The notes beneath the pieces are model-generated. The model saw nothing but the letters and a program-made list of their open reading frames with translations, was not told where the DNA came from and did no database searches. A DNA stretch of 64,000 nucleotides, from positions 10,445,001 through 10,509,000 of the forward strand of contig NC_084896.1 in NCBI RefSeq assembly GCF_958979055.1, written 5' to 3'. Positions 47,580 through 57,871 of the stretch are shown here, in pieces. Numbering within the stretch: the stretch's first letter is position 1; every line of letters begins with the position of its first letter. Source of the DNA: Alnus glutinosa. Taxonomy: Eukaryota; Streptophyta; Magnoliopsida; Fagales; Betulaceae. A program made the position numbers and the translations under genes.

Positions 47580-47830
47580 CCTCCAGAAGTCTTCCGAAGG
47601 CACAGATCTGCCTAACAGAGCTACCCCAAGCTGCCTGCTTGGACTTGACAGAAGGGCTGCCGAACCAACCAGAAGGTCTGTCCAGCGGATGGGGCTGGTT
47701 GAACACCAGCATGGTCTATTGCATCTAGTCGTCGTCTCCCCCTTCTTCATCCGAATCTCCAGGTCCGCCAGCCAGAGGGTTGGGGCGCCGGTTGGTGTGT
47801 ACGTATTTAACTATTTATAGTAGGAAGTTG
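47580..47830 (-). promoter_or_regulatory. Promoter-like block with first exon, copy B
   Basis: Counterpart of the block A segment: a CTATAAATAG TATA motif, GC-rich leader and GGAG|GTGAAGTC donor on the minus strand. The short frame starts MKKGETTT here. Confidence 0.4.
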
Positions 47831-48194
47831 GCAAATGAATTGGCACCCAACGACCCGTGGAATTAATACGTTGGGGCTGATGGGCTTTTTTTGTGTTATT
47901 TAAAAATGTTTCATTTTTCACATCAAATGCCCAACATACATGCTCCATCTCCGAAACCACAGCCCATTTAACCAAAGTTTCGAGTCAAAAGATGTTTCCA
48001 ATATCATTGAAAAAGACAAGGACGGACCAACTTCAGTAGAAATTTGGCAAAATCTTGATTTATGAGAGCTTGGAATATTGATGGTCCAATTTCCATCAGT
48101 GGCCGGACGTGAATTTGCTGTCGCAGTTGAAGCATAACTCACGATCCTGTCGGTCTGTCCTCCATCTCCGCTGCTGTAAGCTTCTTATGGGGTG

Positions 48195-48374
48195 CGTGGT
48201 TGGTGTTATAATTTGGCTGGTATCGCCCAACAGCTCGAGCGCGGCCTCGACCTGGGCTTCTGGGGGTTCACGTGGTCCATTGGCTGGGACTACCTCAAGA
48301 ACTACGCGTGGAGGGACGTGAACGGCGCCGTTTCGGACGGGAACAAGCTGCTGAGTTCTCTCTGGGCGAGTTGA
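48195..48374 (+). other. GC-rich unrecognised coding-like fragment
   Basis: The frame reads AQQLERGLDLGFWGFTWSIG, then DYLKNYAWRDVNGAVSDGNK and LLSSLWAS before a stop. GC content and codon use differ sharply from the AT-rich surroundings, which suggests a true exon. No initiating exon or promoter is visible, and I do not recognise the family. The GFWGFTWSIG part is hydrophobic and may be membrane-associated. It lies just beyond the end of block B. Confidence 0.35.
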
Positions 48375-48499
48375 CTCGCATGGGTCGGACAAAATTACCA
48401 AAATTTCTGAATGGGCCGGTCTTAGTTGGTTTATTACCAACAGTAAATCCTCTAGCTGTGTAAAGGTAGATAGATCCACAATGCTCGAAATTCAACTTT

Positions 48500-49144
48500 G
48501 TAGCATTTCATCACTACGCAAAATACACATTTTTCTTTTTAGTTATTAGTTTTTTAATATATATTTCAATACATTATTTATCTCACATTCTCTATTTTCT
48601 TTAAATATTATTTTTCATCGTATTTTTTTAGTCCAAAAGTCGAGGGAGAGGGAGAGAGAAGGAAGAGCGGGGAAGAGAAAATAATAACTTTTTTTAAAAA
48701 AAGTGAGAGACTAAAATGTGCTACGTGATACTGTAGTAAAATTGATAGAAATGTTTTATTTTGAAGTATCTGTTAAAGTAATAAAGTGGCTCATAATAGT
48801 TACATGAAGAGTGCTGAAGGTGGGTAAAAAATATATAACAATGTCATGGCAAAGAGGAAATCTATTACACCTCAAGTTTCAAGTTGATATTATATCATAT
48901 CAACAATATTGATAAGGATTGTATTTTTTTAAAGTGTACGATTTTAAAGGTCAAACTATGATTTTAAATATCGATGCACAATTTTATCAAATCTCTAACT
49001 ACAATTTTTTAATTTAAAAATTCTGTTGTCATTAATTTTGTTTTGTAATTACCTTTTTAAACTACATGTTTTAAAATCGTTAAACCATACAAATACTTAA
49101 ACTTGGGGTTTTGGATGGATGCTTGAATAGTTGTATGGCAAAAT
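48500..49144. other. Intergenic, no gene seen
   Basis: AT-rich; no supported feature. Confidence 0.5.
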
Positions 49145-49605
49145 TTTCTTGGGATGAATCTCATGTCAATGTTATACTGTATGCAAGTCCACCCATGCAC
49201 ATAGGAATTCTCAAATTTGTTTCTTCACCTAGAATAGATATTTGAAAGACGAGAGAAGGCAATATAGGCTTCTTTATGGGCCCTTCGTTTGGGAAGTGAA
49301 TTGATATACCTAGTAAGATTTGGTAGGCCATTGGAGCTAGACGATGAATTGATTGGGCCGCATTAAGTAACTCATAATAAGCCCACATAAGACCAACTAT
49401 AGTCTATAGGCACATAATGTCTAAAACCCATACGTGGATAATCTTGCTAATAAGATTATGAATTCACAACGGCCTCAACAAAATTAGTTGTCGAAATAGT
49501 TTATATATATATATATATTTCATTATTTTAGATATCTATTTTTTTCAAAGCCTATACATTAGGCTCAGCATTTTAGTTTATGCAGTTTTACTATTCGAGT
49601 TAAAT
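49145..49605 (+). repeat. Left member of a 0.45-kb inverted pair
   Basis: Reverse complement of 52392-52826. Shared landmarks include TTTGAAAGACGAGA, GGGCCCTTCGTTTGGGAAGTG, CCCACATAAGACCAAC and AGTTTATGCAGTTTTACTATT. The member near 52.4 kb abuts block C, so the pair marks a rearrangement boundary. Confidence 0.75.
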
Positions 49606-50461
49606 ATGATTTTTTAAAGATTTCATTATTGTTTTTCCATCCAACAATCATATCTTTAAAGATTTGTTTTTTTCCTAACCGCCATATTTTTAAAAATATG
49701 ATATTTTTCTTACTGGTCATGTTTCATAAAATTTATATTTTATTAACGATCATTTTTTTTTTTAATTTTTCAAATTCATTGTCTTACTCCAGCCCCAAAT
49801 ATTCAGGTTGGTATCCAAATGAAAAAATAAATAAATAAAAAAAGAAAAAAAAATGACGAGTGTGAAGAGAAAAACAAAATGAAATAAAAAAAAAAAAATG
49901 AACGGCTCAGATATTCAGGTTGGTATACCAAGAGGAGAGTGGGAAACGAAATAAATAAATAAAAAAAAATAGAGGAGAGAGAATATTTTAATGCTTTTTT
50001 TCCTTCTTTCTTTATTTCTTTTTTATTTGGTGAGTGAAGAGTGTTCACAAAATGTGTTGAGCACTAGTGCACTACTCACAATGAGTAGTTTTTTCAGTAA
50101 TTTAATGAGGTTGATGAAGAGGCATTTAGAGTCTTTTTTGCATTTTAGCAGGCCAAAATATCTAAAAAGCTATTTTAGCTAGGTTGTTGTGAATGCTCTA
50201 ATAAATGATAGATTCAAATTGCTCTGGACAGGGGTTTCATGCAATCAAGGATTTTTATTATTATTCATGTTTTTTTTTTTTTTTTTTGGGCAGAGACTCT
50301 CTTGCTCGAGTATGAGAACCTTTCTTAAGAAGGAACTCATTGGGCAGGCGAGCCCTAATTGGACAGGCTCCCTGCTCACAACCCCTTATTATTATTCTTA
50401 TTTGAACAAGAAATCCGAATCCAATTGCACATAGCTTTTTTATTTTTTCTTAAAAAAAAGT

Positions 50462-50605
50462 AGTAATGTTATATATTACACAAATATCCCACTAATATCC
50501 CACTAATAGTCATTAGATCAACGATTTTGTTAAAAGAAAATTCACTGACTACTAAACCTTACTATATCAACTTTGTGAGATGTTTGTATGATATATAACA
50601 TTACT
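50462..50605. mobile_element. Short MITE (144 bp)
   Basis: AGTAATGTTATATATTACAC at the left is mirrored by ATGATATATAACATTACT at the right. The interior has CCCACTAATA repeated. The flanks are A-rich (AAAAAAAGT, TAAAAAAAA), so the target duplication cannot be defined. Confidence 0.65.
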
Positions 50606-51559
50606 TAAAAAAAAAAACAAAAGGAAAAGGGACTTGCACAACAAAAGAAATCAACTTATAAAGATTGTTAGTGTCATATTAGAGATTGGAGATCAAATTC
50701 TCCTTTCAAAAAGAGATAAAGATTTAAGAAATAGAGGAGAATTATATTTTGTTGCATAATCCATAATTTAGTAGGCCTGAAAGGCTGAAATGAATCCCAG
50801 GGAAAAAAAGAAAAAAAAAAAAAAAAAGAGAAAAAGTAAAACAGAGCTAATTAAAGAAGCATGGCCAGCATGAACAAGATGAGCAAAGAATAATTTGGGC
50901 CTCAGCTGCCAACAATGCAAACTTGCAGAGTATTTAAGACACTGAAAATGACACGGCCATGCACAAAGATGGTGATCATAAATAGACCACGTGGTTCTTG
51001 ATGAAGTGAGAAAATTTTACTAAGAGCATGTTTGGTATTGTGTTAAAAAATAAAGTTTTTAAAGTTTAAAAAAAAAAAAATTGAGAAAAAGCTTTATTTT
51101 CAAGTTCTTTACTAAAATTGTAAAGTCAAAAAAGTAATTTTTTTTTTTTTTTTTTTACCAATCTGACTTATTTTTACTTTGCACAATTTTTTATGTATTA
51201 AAAGTATTTTTTAAACTTATTAATACAATCTCAAATCGGTTGTAAGTATATGTGGGCCGGCAATCTCTTTGGGCTTATTCAACTTTATTTTGGAAGGTGA
51301 TTCGCTTATAATTACTCTAATTCTTTAATTGCCCTCTATTACTCAAGACTGGAGAATTGTTTCCACTATTTCTGTTATTCACTCCATTATTCCATCCTCT
51401 ACTAGCTAGACAGCTCGTAAGGTTAACCAAAGTACAAACTTTTATTTCTATCATGTGGCAATTTGGGCCACAATCAAAATGTTTTATGGCTGTATTCTCA
51501 TCATTTCTCCTTTATCTAATTCTTTTTCTCATTGTATTGAAAAAGATTCATCCTCTTCG

Positions 51560-51842
51560 AACTACAAAAATGAGTATTAGTTGTCGCCACTAAAAGCTTT
51601 CTTTGTCACCACTAATTGAGTTTTAACCAATCTCATTTGTTGTCGCTATTGGCTTATCAATAGCGGCAACCAATATGTCGTCGCTATTTAGTCGGTCAAT
51701 AGTAGCAATTTATTGAGCCGTCGCTATTGGTCAAGCAATAGCAGTGACCAATATGTCGCCACTAATTAGTTGGTCAATAGTGGCGACATATTAGTAACTG
51801 CTATTGCTTAACCAATAGCGGCGACTAATATGTCGCAACTAA
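51560..51842. mobile_element. CACTA terminal remnant with its own subterminal repeats
   Basis: The left edge AACTACAAAAATG is a degraded CACTACAAAAA terminus. It is followed by about ten copies of TGTCGCCACTA or GTCGCTATTGG with inverses AGCGGCGAC and CAATAGCGG. The other end is missing. Confidence 0.5.
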
Positions 51843-52391
51843 TACCATTCAGTTTTTTAAAAAAATATATATGCCAAACTTGCCATTAAGCTCCTACATC
51901 ATACAAGTGTTTTCACACTGTATTTGAATAAAATATAATTTACATTCAATTACAAATATGAATACAAGCCTAGAAACTGAAGTTCACATTGGACATAAAT
52001 TACATAGGGATTTGAACCTAAAATCTCTAGGCTAAAAAACACCATTGCATGACAATAATAGTTTTTCCTCGCAATAGTATGCTTTGCATGACAGTATATC
52101 TGCAAAAATGAACGTCATGATTACCCAAAATTGAAGGGATAAGGCATGCATATATCATTTAAATTTTGCAACAAGTGGTCAAATTTGCCCAAGTTATGCA
52201 TCAAAATATACTTGAAGTAGCAAAGTTACAAAATTTGGAAAATAAATTAAAAGGACATAGTAGTGCAGTGAGACACGAGTTCACATACAGAGTTGAAATA
52301 AAATAGCCACAAGGTCCATAAATATATATATTTTGACGCGTGACAGGGGTGATCAAAAGTTGTGTCTTGAGGTGTCAATGTATCACATCTT

Positions 52392-52826
52392 TTTAACTCA
52401 AATAGTAAAACTGCATAAACTAAAATCCTAAGCCTAAAGTATAGGCTTTGAAAAAAATAGATATCTAAAATAGTGAAATATAATTTTTTTTAAAAAAAAT
52501 TATTTTGACAAGTAAATTTGTTGAGGTTGCTGTGAATTCATAATCTTATTGGCAAGTTTATCCACATATGGATTTTAGACGGTATGTGCCTATAATTGGT
52601 CTTATGTGGGCTTATTATGGGCTACTTACTGGGGTCCAATCAATTTATCGTCTAGCTCCACTGGCCTACCAAATCTTAACTGGGCATTATCAGTTCACTT
52701 CCTAAACAAAGAGCCCGTAAAGAAGCCCATATTGCATTTTCTTGTCTTTCAAATATCTATTCTAGATGAAGAAAACAAATTTGAGAATTCCCATATGGGT
52801 TTGGACTTGCATACAATATAACATTG
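52392..52826 (-). repeat. Right member of the 0.45-kb inverted pair
   Basis: Inverse counterpart of 49145-49605. It ends exactly where block C similarity begins (GCAGAGAGGTGCACAACATC, from about 52832). Confidence 0.75.
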
Positions 52827-53719
52827 TCATCGGCAGAGAGGTGCACAACATCAGATACAAGTTCACACAGCTACCAAACATACAACGGGGTTTTGTATGG
52901 AGGACATATGGTAACAAGGTCTAATAGATTTTTCTGATTTTGAACTTTTATGAAATGTAAATGGAAATTGAATGTAATAAATATATATGATTAGGGTACA
53001 ATATTGGTTTCATAATCTTTTCATAGCGTTCATTGTAATTTGTATTGTGCCATTTTTATGTTAATTGCTATCATACTTTAAAAAATGGTTGGGCTTCAAT
53101 TTTTGGTCCCTCAATTTCTTTCTTTCATCCCCCAACAATTTAAAGGGGAGTAATATCATCTTTTTTTATCCATAGTTGTTCGTGGTGGAGCATATCTCAA
53201 ATCCTAATTGTTCCACATTTACCTTCTATTTTTCATCGGTGCAATTCAATAAACAAGTGATGGATGTAAGGGGATATTTTTATTTTATTTTATTTAATCC
53301 TTCATATTTTTAATCCAAACTTTAGGGAGCACAGATGCATTTCAACTTCTATAGTATAGATAATTTACTAAATAATTATGAGATTTGCTTTTGAAAATAT
53401 GATTTTCTGGTTTATTTATTTATTTGTAATGCCAATTGGATGATTAGAACAAGAGGGGGTAGCTTCAATAGATCCTCGAGACGCTATAATGCTTGCATTC
53501 CTTGAGAAGGATTTCCATTTATCCTTGCTCCAAGAACTGTATATTTATGCAATGTCATGTTTCCAAGAACCTGGCTCAACAATTAAGATAAAATTATTGA
53601 TTTCTCTCTGTTTACAAATAGCTAACTTCACTATTTACAACAATAGTACTATTTGCAAATAAATTTTACATTTGAGAACAAAATTTCATCTAACATCTTA
53701 CAATCATCACTAGAATGTA

Positions 53720-54070
53720 TGTTTAATGTGCAGTATGAGACCAATAATAAGAACAAGAAGACCCCGTTAACATGTCGAATTCTTTTTGAGCCCACATATT
53801 GTCTTCAAAATCAACTGTTTTTGTCATCTGCAGAGAGCTGCACAATATCAAATACAAGTTCAACCCAATGTAAAAAATTATATTTGATATGCTAAAAATG
53901 TGAACAAATATTAGATAGAAGAAGGTAACATTTCAAACTGTAGCTCGAAAGGCTTCTCTTTCTGTTCCTCGTCGTTGCTTCAATTTAGCTTTTACCTCAT
54001 CAACTTCAACCTCTTTCATTTGAGCTTTAATCTTAGTCATCTCTACATGTAAACATTCAATCCTGTCAAT
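53720..54070 (-). pseudogene. GTE-like exons 4 and 5, block C minus-strand copy
   Basis: Minus-strand exon 4 reads MTKIKAQMKEVEVDEVKAKLK with only one 16-residue repeat unit, not two. After an intron, exon 5 reads MTKTVDFEDNMWAQKEFDML to a stop. The junction after FRATV is altered (TGA, AATGTTACC), so the frame is broken at the end of exon 4. The single repeat is probably the older state from which A and B gained a 48-bp duplication. Confidence 0.7.
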
Positions 54071-54101
54071 ATTGTTGACATCTATCTACCAGTTCTATTT
54101 C

Positions 54102-54345
54102 ATTGACAGAATTGAATGTTTACATGTAGAAATAACTAAGATTAAAGCCCAAATGAAAGAGGCTGAAGTTGATGAGGTAAAAGCTAAATTGAAGCAACGA
54201 CGAGAAATAGAAAGAGAAGCCTTTCGAGCTACAGTTCGAAAGGTTACTTCTTCTATCTAATATTTGTTCACATTTTTAGCATATCAAATATAATTTTTTA
54301 CATTGAGTTAAACTTGTATCTAATGTTGTGCTCCTCTATGCAGAG
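54102..54345 (+). pseudogene. GTE-like exon 4, block C plus-strand copy
   Basis: Plus-strand exon 4 (ITKIKAQMKEAEVDEVKAKL to AFRATVRK) with its donor and following intron up to a CAGAGAGGTGCAC resembling the exon 5 acceptor; exon 5 itself is missing. It is the right arm of the hairpin. Confidence 0.7.
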
Positions 54346-54491
54346 AGGTGCACAAACTAAGGCATGAGTTTTCATTGTCCAAACTACTTGCAGCCCCTAC
54401 ACATCATCACCAACAGCAAGCCAATAATTAGATCATGGAGAGATACTAGAAAATATGACATATTTATGGTAAAATAGAAATAGTCACTCAC

Positions 54492-54858
54492 CATCATAAT
54501 CTGGATCTGAATTGTTCATTTGGGATACTAACATAAGTTGGTTGTAAACCCAACTAGCTGGATAAGTCGTCGGTAGTTTCAAAATGGTGGAGTGACTGCG
54601 AAGACAAACTATGATCAATCCTTTGCCTCTTCACCCTTTGGTACTCCATCAACTTCGGAGCCTCACGCTTGCGAGACCTTGGCATAGAGGATTTTTCTTT
54701 TACGTACTCCAAATCTAGCTTCTTTCCATCATCAGACACACTGGTCATAGAATTGGCCCTTATGATCGCATACCACAAGTGGCTTCTAGTCGTTTCGAGG
54801 AGTGTTTGACTGAGAACTTCTTAAATACCATGGCTTCACTTGCACCCAAAATGAGAAA
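54492..54858 (-). pseudogene. GTE exon 2 with pre-bromodomain segment, block C
   Basis: The minus strand has the intron acceptor and a relic of exon 2: GASEAMVFKKFSVKHSSKRL, then SMTSVSDDGKKLDLEYVKEK, PKLMEYQRVKRQRIDHS and, after a frameshift, STILKLPTTYPASWVYNQ with a donor at the end. This is the region leading into the bromodomain of GTE proteins (KRQ..D then Q..ILK.L...P..WV.N). The start ATG is TTG, a TAA follows CGMRS, and at least two frameshifts exist. It shows what A and B lost between VSDDGKK and ALRAA. Confidence 0.75.
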
Positions 54859-54989
54859 CTGCAAGAATTAAACAATGCCAATTTTCAGGTGTTGAGCACG
54901 ACAAAAGATTTTTCAGCAGAAAAGTAACACAATAAATTCTAACATCAGACAAAAACATTTGAGGGAGAAAAGACTCAGAAGGTATGATG

Positions 54990-57130
54990 AAACATTAAAC
55001 ATACATTCTAGTGCTGTTTGTAAGATGTTAGATGAAATTTTGTTTTCATATGAGCCAGGTTCCTGCAAACATGACATAGCATAAATATACAGTTCTTTTG
55101 ACCAAAATCAGTTGTATGTGGACATCCACACGCTGGTTCTTTTGAATATACAATTCTTTTAAACAGTGATCAAGTTCATAAACCTAGAACTATAATATAT
55201 ACAAATTTTGTAATAGGAATAGAGAAAGAAAGAAAAAAAAAAAAAAAAAAAGGGAGCTAGGATAAACAGAAATCCTTCCCAAGGCATGCAAGCAATTTGC
55301 CCCCATATGACCATCACCAAAATGCTGTTTGGATTCCTAAAACTAACAATCCTTCATCTGAGATATCTGGGTTGATAATACCATTACAGCGTCTCAAGGA
55401 TCTATTGAAGCTCCCCCTCCTCTTGTTCCAATCATCCAATTGGCATTGCAAATAACCATAAAAAAATAATAATAAAAAAAAGACCCAAAAAAAACCACAT
55501 TTTCAAAAGCAAATCTCATAATTATTTAGTAAATTATCTAAACTATAAAAGTTGAAATACACTTGTGCTCCCTAAAGTTTGGCATGGGTTTGAATTCCAA
55601 TTGTGTATCAGATTAAAAATATGAAGAAGAAAAAAAAAGCAATATCATCCTTACAACCATCACTTGTTTATTGAACTGCACGGGTGAAAAATAGAAGGTA
55701 AATGTGGAACTATTAGGATTTGAGATGACATGCACCATCACGAACAACTATGGACAAAAAGGGATGATATTACTCCCCTTTAAATTGTTGGGGAATGAAA
55801 GAAAAAATTTCGGGGACCAAAAACTGAAGTCCAACCAACTATAACGTAAAATGGCAACTAACATAAAAATGACACCATACAAATTACAATGAACACTATG
55901 AAAAGATTATGAAACCAATATTGTACCCTAATCACATACCAAACAACCTGTATCTATTACATTCAATTTCCATTACATTTCATAAAAGTCCAAAATCAGA
56001 ATAATCTATAACACCTTGTTACCATATGCCCTTCATACAGAACCCCCTTGTATGTTTGGTAGCTGTGTGGAGTTGCTAGATATTTCCTCGTTTATGATAC
56101 ACTAAATTCTGATATTCATCAAGCCATCCCAAATCTTTTACCATCAAACACAAATTTTAATCCAGAAAATTTCTGGGACCTTTGCTAAAGTTTGGCTTTA
56201 AATATCGCAATGGAACCCATTGCAATTATTGACCACTCCGATGCCACCTAATCAGACACTAACGATGACAGATTCTCAAGGAACTGTGAAGGCATAATAA
56301 GTAAAATCAGGGTTTTCCATGCACTATCCAACTATCCCTAGAAAACCCACCCAAATTTCTCTACCAAATAACAAACTCAACTCAACAATCCAGAATGCTC
56401 TAATTGTTCCTAAAAGTAAGCTATGAATCCAAATAAACACACTGCTTCAACTCAACAAATTATAAAGTAAACCACCCTCTATCCTAAGCAATAAAATTTC
56501 ATGAAAATTCTGAGTCCTCCTGACATCTCAGCAACCACAAGCACAAGTAAAATCACAGATCCACATATGTTCGGTTAGTTCAAAAACCACCCTATCTCTA
56601 AGCAGAGGAGCTGCCTTTTTCCTTATTTCTTTTAGCAAAAAAATTACCAAAAAAATTTCAGTTTTGGGCAAATCTTTCAGTCTCTCAGCACTCAAACAAA
56701 GACAACCCAGAAGAAAAAAAAAACAAAATAATATTGAAAAAAAAAAAGAGACTTCACCTCCAGAAGTCTTCCCCGGCAACGAAGGCATAGATCTGCCTAA
56801 CAGAGCTACCCCTTGAACTCGACAGAAGGGCTGTCGAACCAGAAGGTCTGTCCAGCGGATGGGGGTGGTTGACCTCCGGCGTGGTCGATTGCATCTAGTC
56901 GTCATCTCCCCCTCCCTCATCTCCAGCTCCGCCAGCCAGAGGGATGGGGCGCTGGTTGGTGTGTATGTATTTATAGTAGGAAGATTGCAAATGGATTGGC
57001 ACTCAACGACCCGTGAAATTAATACGTTGGGGGTGATGAGCTTTTTTTGTTTCATTTTTCACATCAAATGCCCAACATGCTCCATCTCCAAAACTACAGC
57101 CCATTTAACTAACATGTACCATGCTTGATA
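54990..57130 (+). repeat. Block C, forward-oriented 3' part
   Basis: From ACATTAAACATACATTCTAG onwards this follows the 3' flank of the GTE-like gene and the promoter-like block in the same order as in B (46.0-47.9 kb) and A. It includes a 0.6-kb stretch that A lacks. It has its own short insertions (for example 56047-56240) and no intact gene. Confidence 0.8.
56755..56985 (-). promoter_or_regulatory. Promoter-like block with first exon, copy C
   Basis: Minus-strand CTATAAATAC TATA motif, leader, then an open frame MREGEMTTRCNRPRRRST to GKTSGG, ending at the donor GGAG|GTGAAGTC. This copy has the longest open first exon (about 55 codons) of the three. The product is unknown. Confidence 0.4.
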
Positions 57131-57191
57131 CCGGGTGGCGGGCGTCGACCCGAAGTTTCTGATACCTTTTCCAAAAGCTATCAGATCGCAG

Positions 57192-57584
57192 ATTGCCATC
57201 CAAAACGAGTTCATCCTTGACCTTCTCAGATCTCAGAATTGACACACCGTCGAGCACATCCAGTTTCCTGACCTGATATCAGCACAAGTCAAAATCAGTT
57301 TCACTATACCAAGCAAACATCTACAGCCCGGCGAGTCTCCAGACTTAACACTCAAAAGTCAAAACTAACACCACAACAAAATTGAGAAATATACGTCTCA
57401 TACAAACTTCCCCAAAGTCTTTTAGAGAAAAGACATAAGATTCTAAAGATCTTAAATGTGGGTTCTTGAAATTAAAGCTTAATGAATAAAAAACCATCCA
57501 ACTTTACCCAAAACCACATAAATGAGAGCGAATAGAAAGAACTCTGATTTGATGCTATCCTACAGGATTAATAAAAAGTTTTTT

Positions 57585-57638
<54 letters not shown>

Positions 57639-57871
57639 AAGCGAAAGATACCCTCTTCTCGCCGAGAAAGTTACGAAACTCAATGGAACGGTTGGAGTTG
57701 GTGATGGAGGCGTTGATGGGGAAGTGGGGCGTAGACGAAGCGCATCTTGTAGCGCTAGCCCTTGGTGACGCCGGTGATGAGGTTCGCCACATGGCTCAGG
57801 GCGTTCACCTTTATCTTCACCCGTTCCGGGATGTCCATCGTCGCCGAAGATCGTCGCCGGGATGTCTTCAT
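57192..57871 (-). pseudogene. RPL9: Ribosomal protein uL6 (RPL9), internally deleted
   Basis: Exon 1 (57652-57871, minus) opens MKTS and MDIPERVKIKVNA, then jumps to [14 protein letters not shown]; about 60 residues of the family are missing in between. A TAG follows TKG, then RYKMRFVYA, and after a frameshift [20 protein letters not shown] and LGEKR before the donor. Exon 2 (57272 to about 57192) gives [27 protein letters not shown] and then loses similarity. uL6 is a large-subunit ribosomal protein of about 190 residues. The intron shows this is a decayed duplicate, not a processed copy. The intron begins with the AG microsatellite. Confidence 0.88.
57591..57632. repeat. AG microsatellite
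   Basis: About 21 uninterrupted GA units in the first part of the uL6 intron. Confidence 0.9.

Larger units (their letters stand above)
39784..47990 (+). repeat. Segmental duplication, block B
   Basis: Direct copy of block A, sharing the same gene order. It lacks the retroposon in the MULE and the 3' part of the antisense coiled-coil fragment, and has its own insertion at 44078-44354 and about 0.6 kb (46190-46790) that block A lost but block C kept. A/B differences are scattered substitutions plus these indels. Confidence 0.88.
49606..52391. other. Spacer between inverted arms, small elements only
   Basis: No gene. It contains the MITE at 50462-50605, a hAT-like MITE candidate at about 51026-51236 (GCATGTTTGGTATTGTGTT against the inverse of AATACAATCTCAAATCGG), a CACTA remnant at about 51560-51842, and long A and T runs. 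Confidence 0.5.
52832..54345. repeat. Block C inverted repeat centred on GTE exon 4
   Basis: The stretch 52832-54070 is the reverse complement of the region from GTE exon 4 to its 3' flank. At 54102 exon 4 starts again in forward orientation and runs to about 54345. The innermost arms (about 53832-54070 and 54102-54345) are near-identical by eye over roughly 240 bp, with a 31-bp spacer. The outer left arm (52850-53330) pairs with the forward copy at 55560-56050. A transcript across the centre would fold into a long hairpin. Confidence 0.85.

Noticed and set aside
53653..53895. 80-codon plus-strand frame
   Set aside because: Antisense shadow of the minus-strand GTE exon 5 copy.
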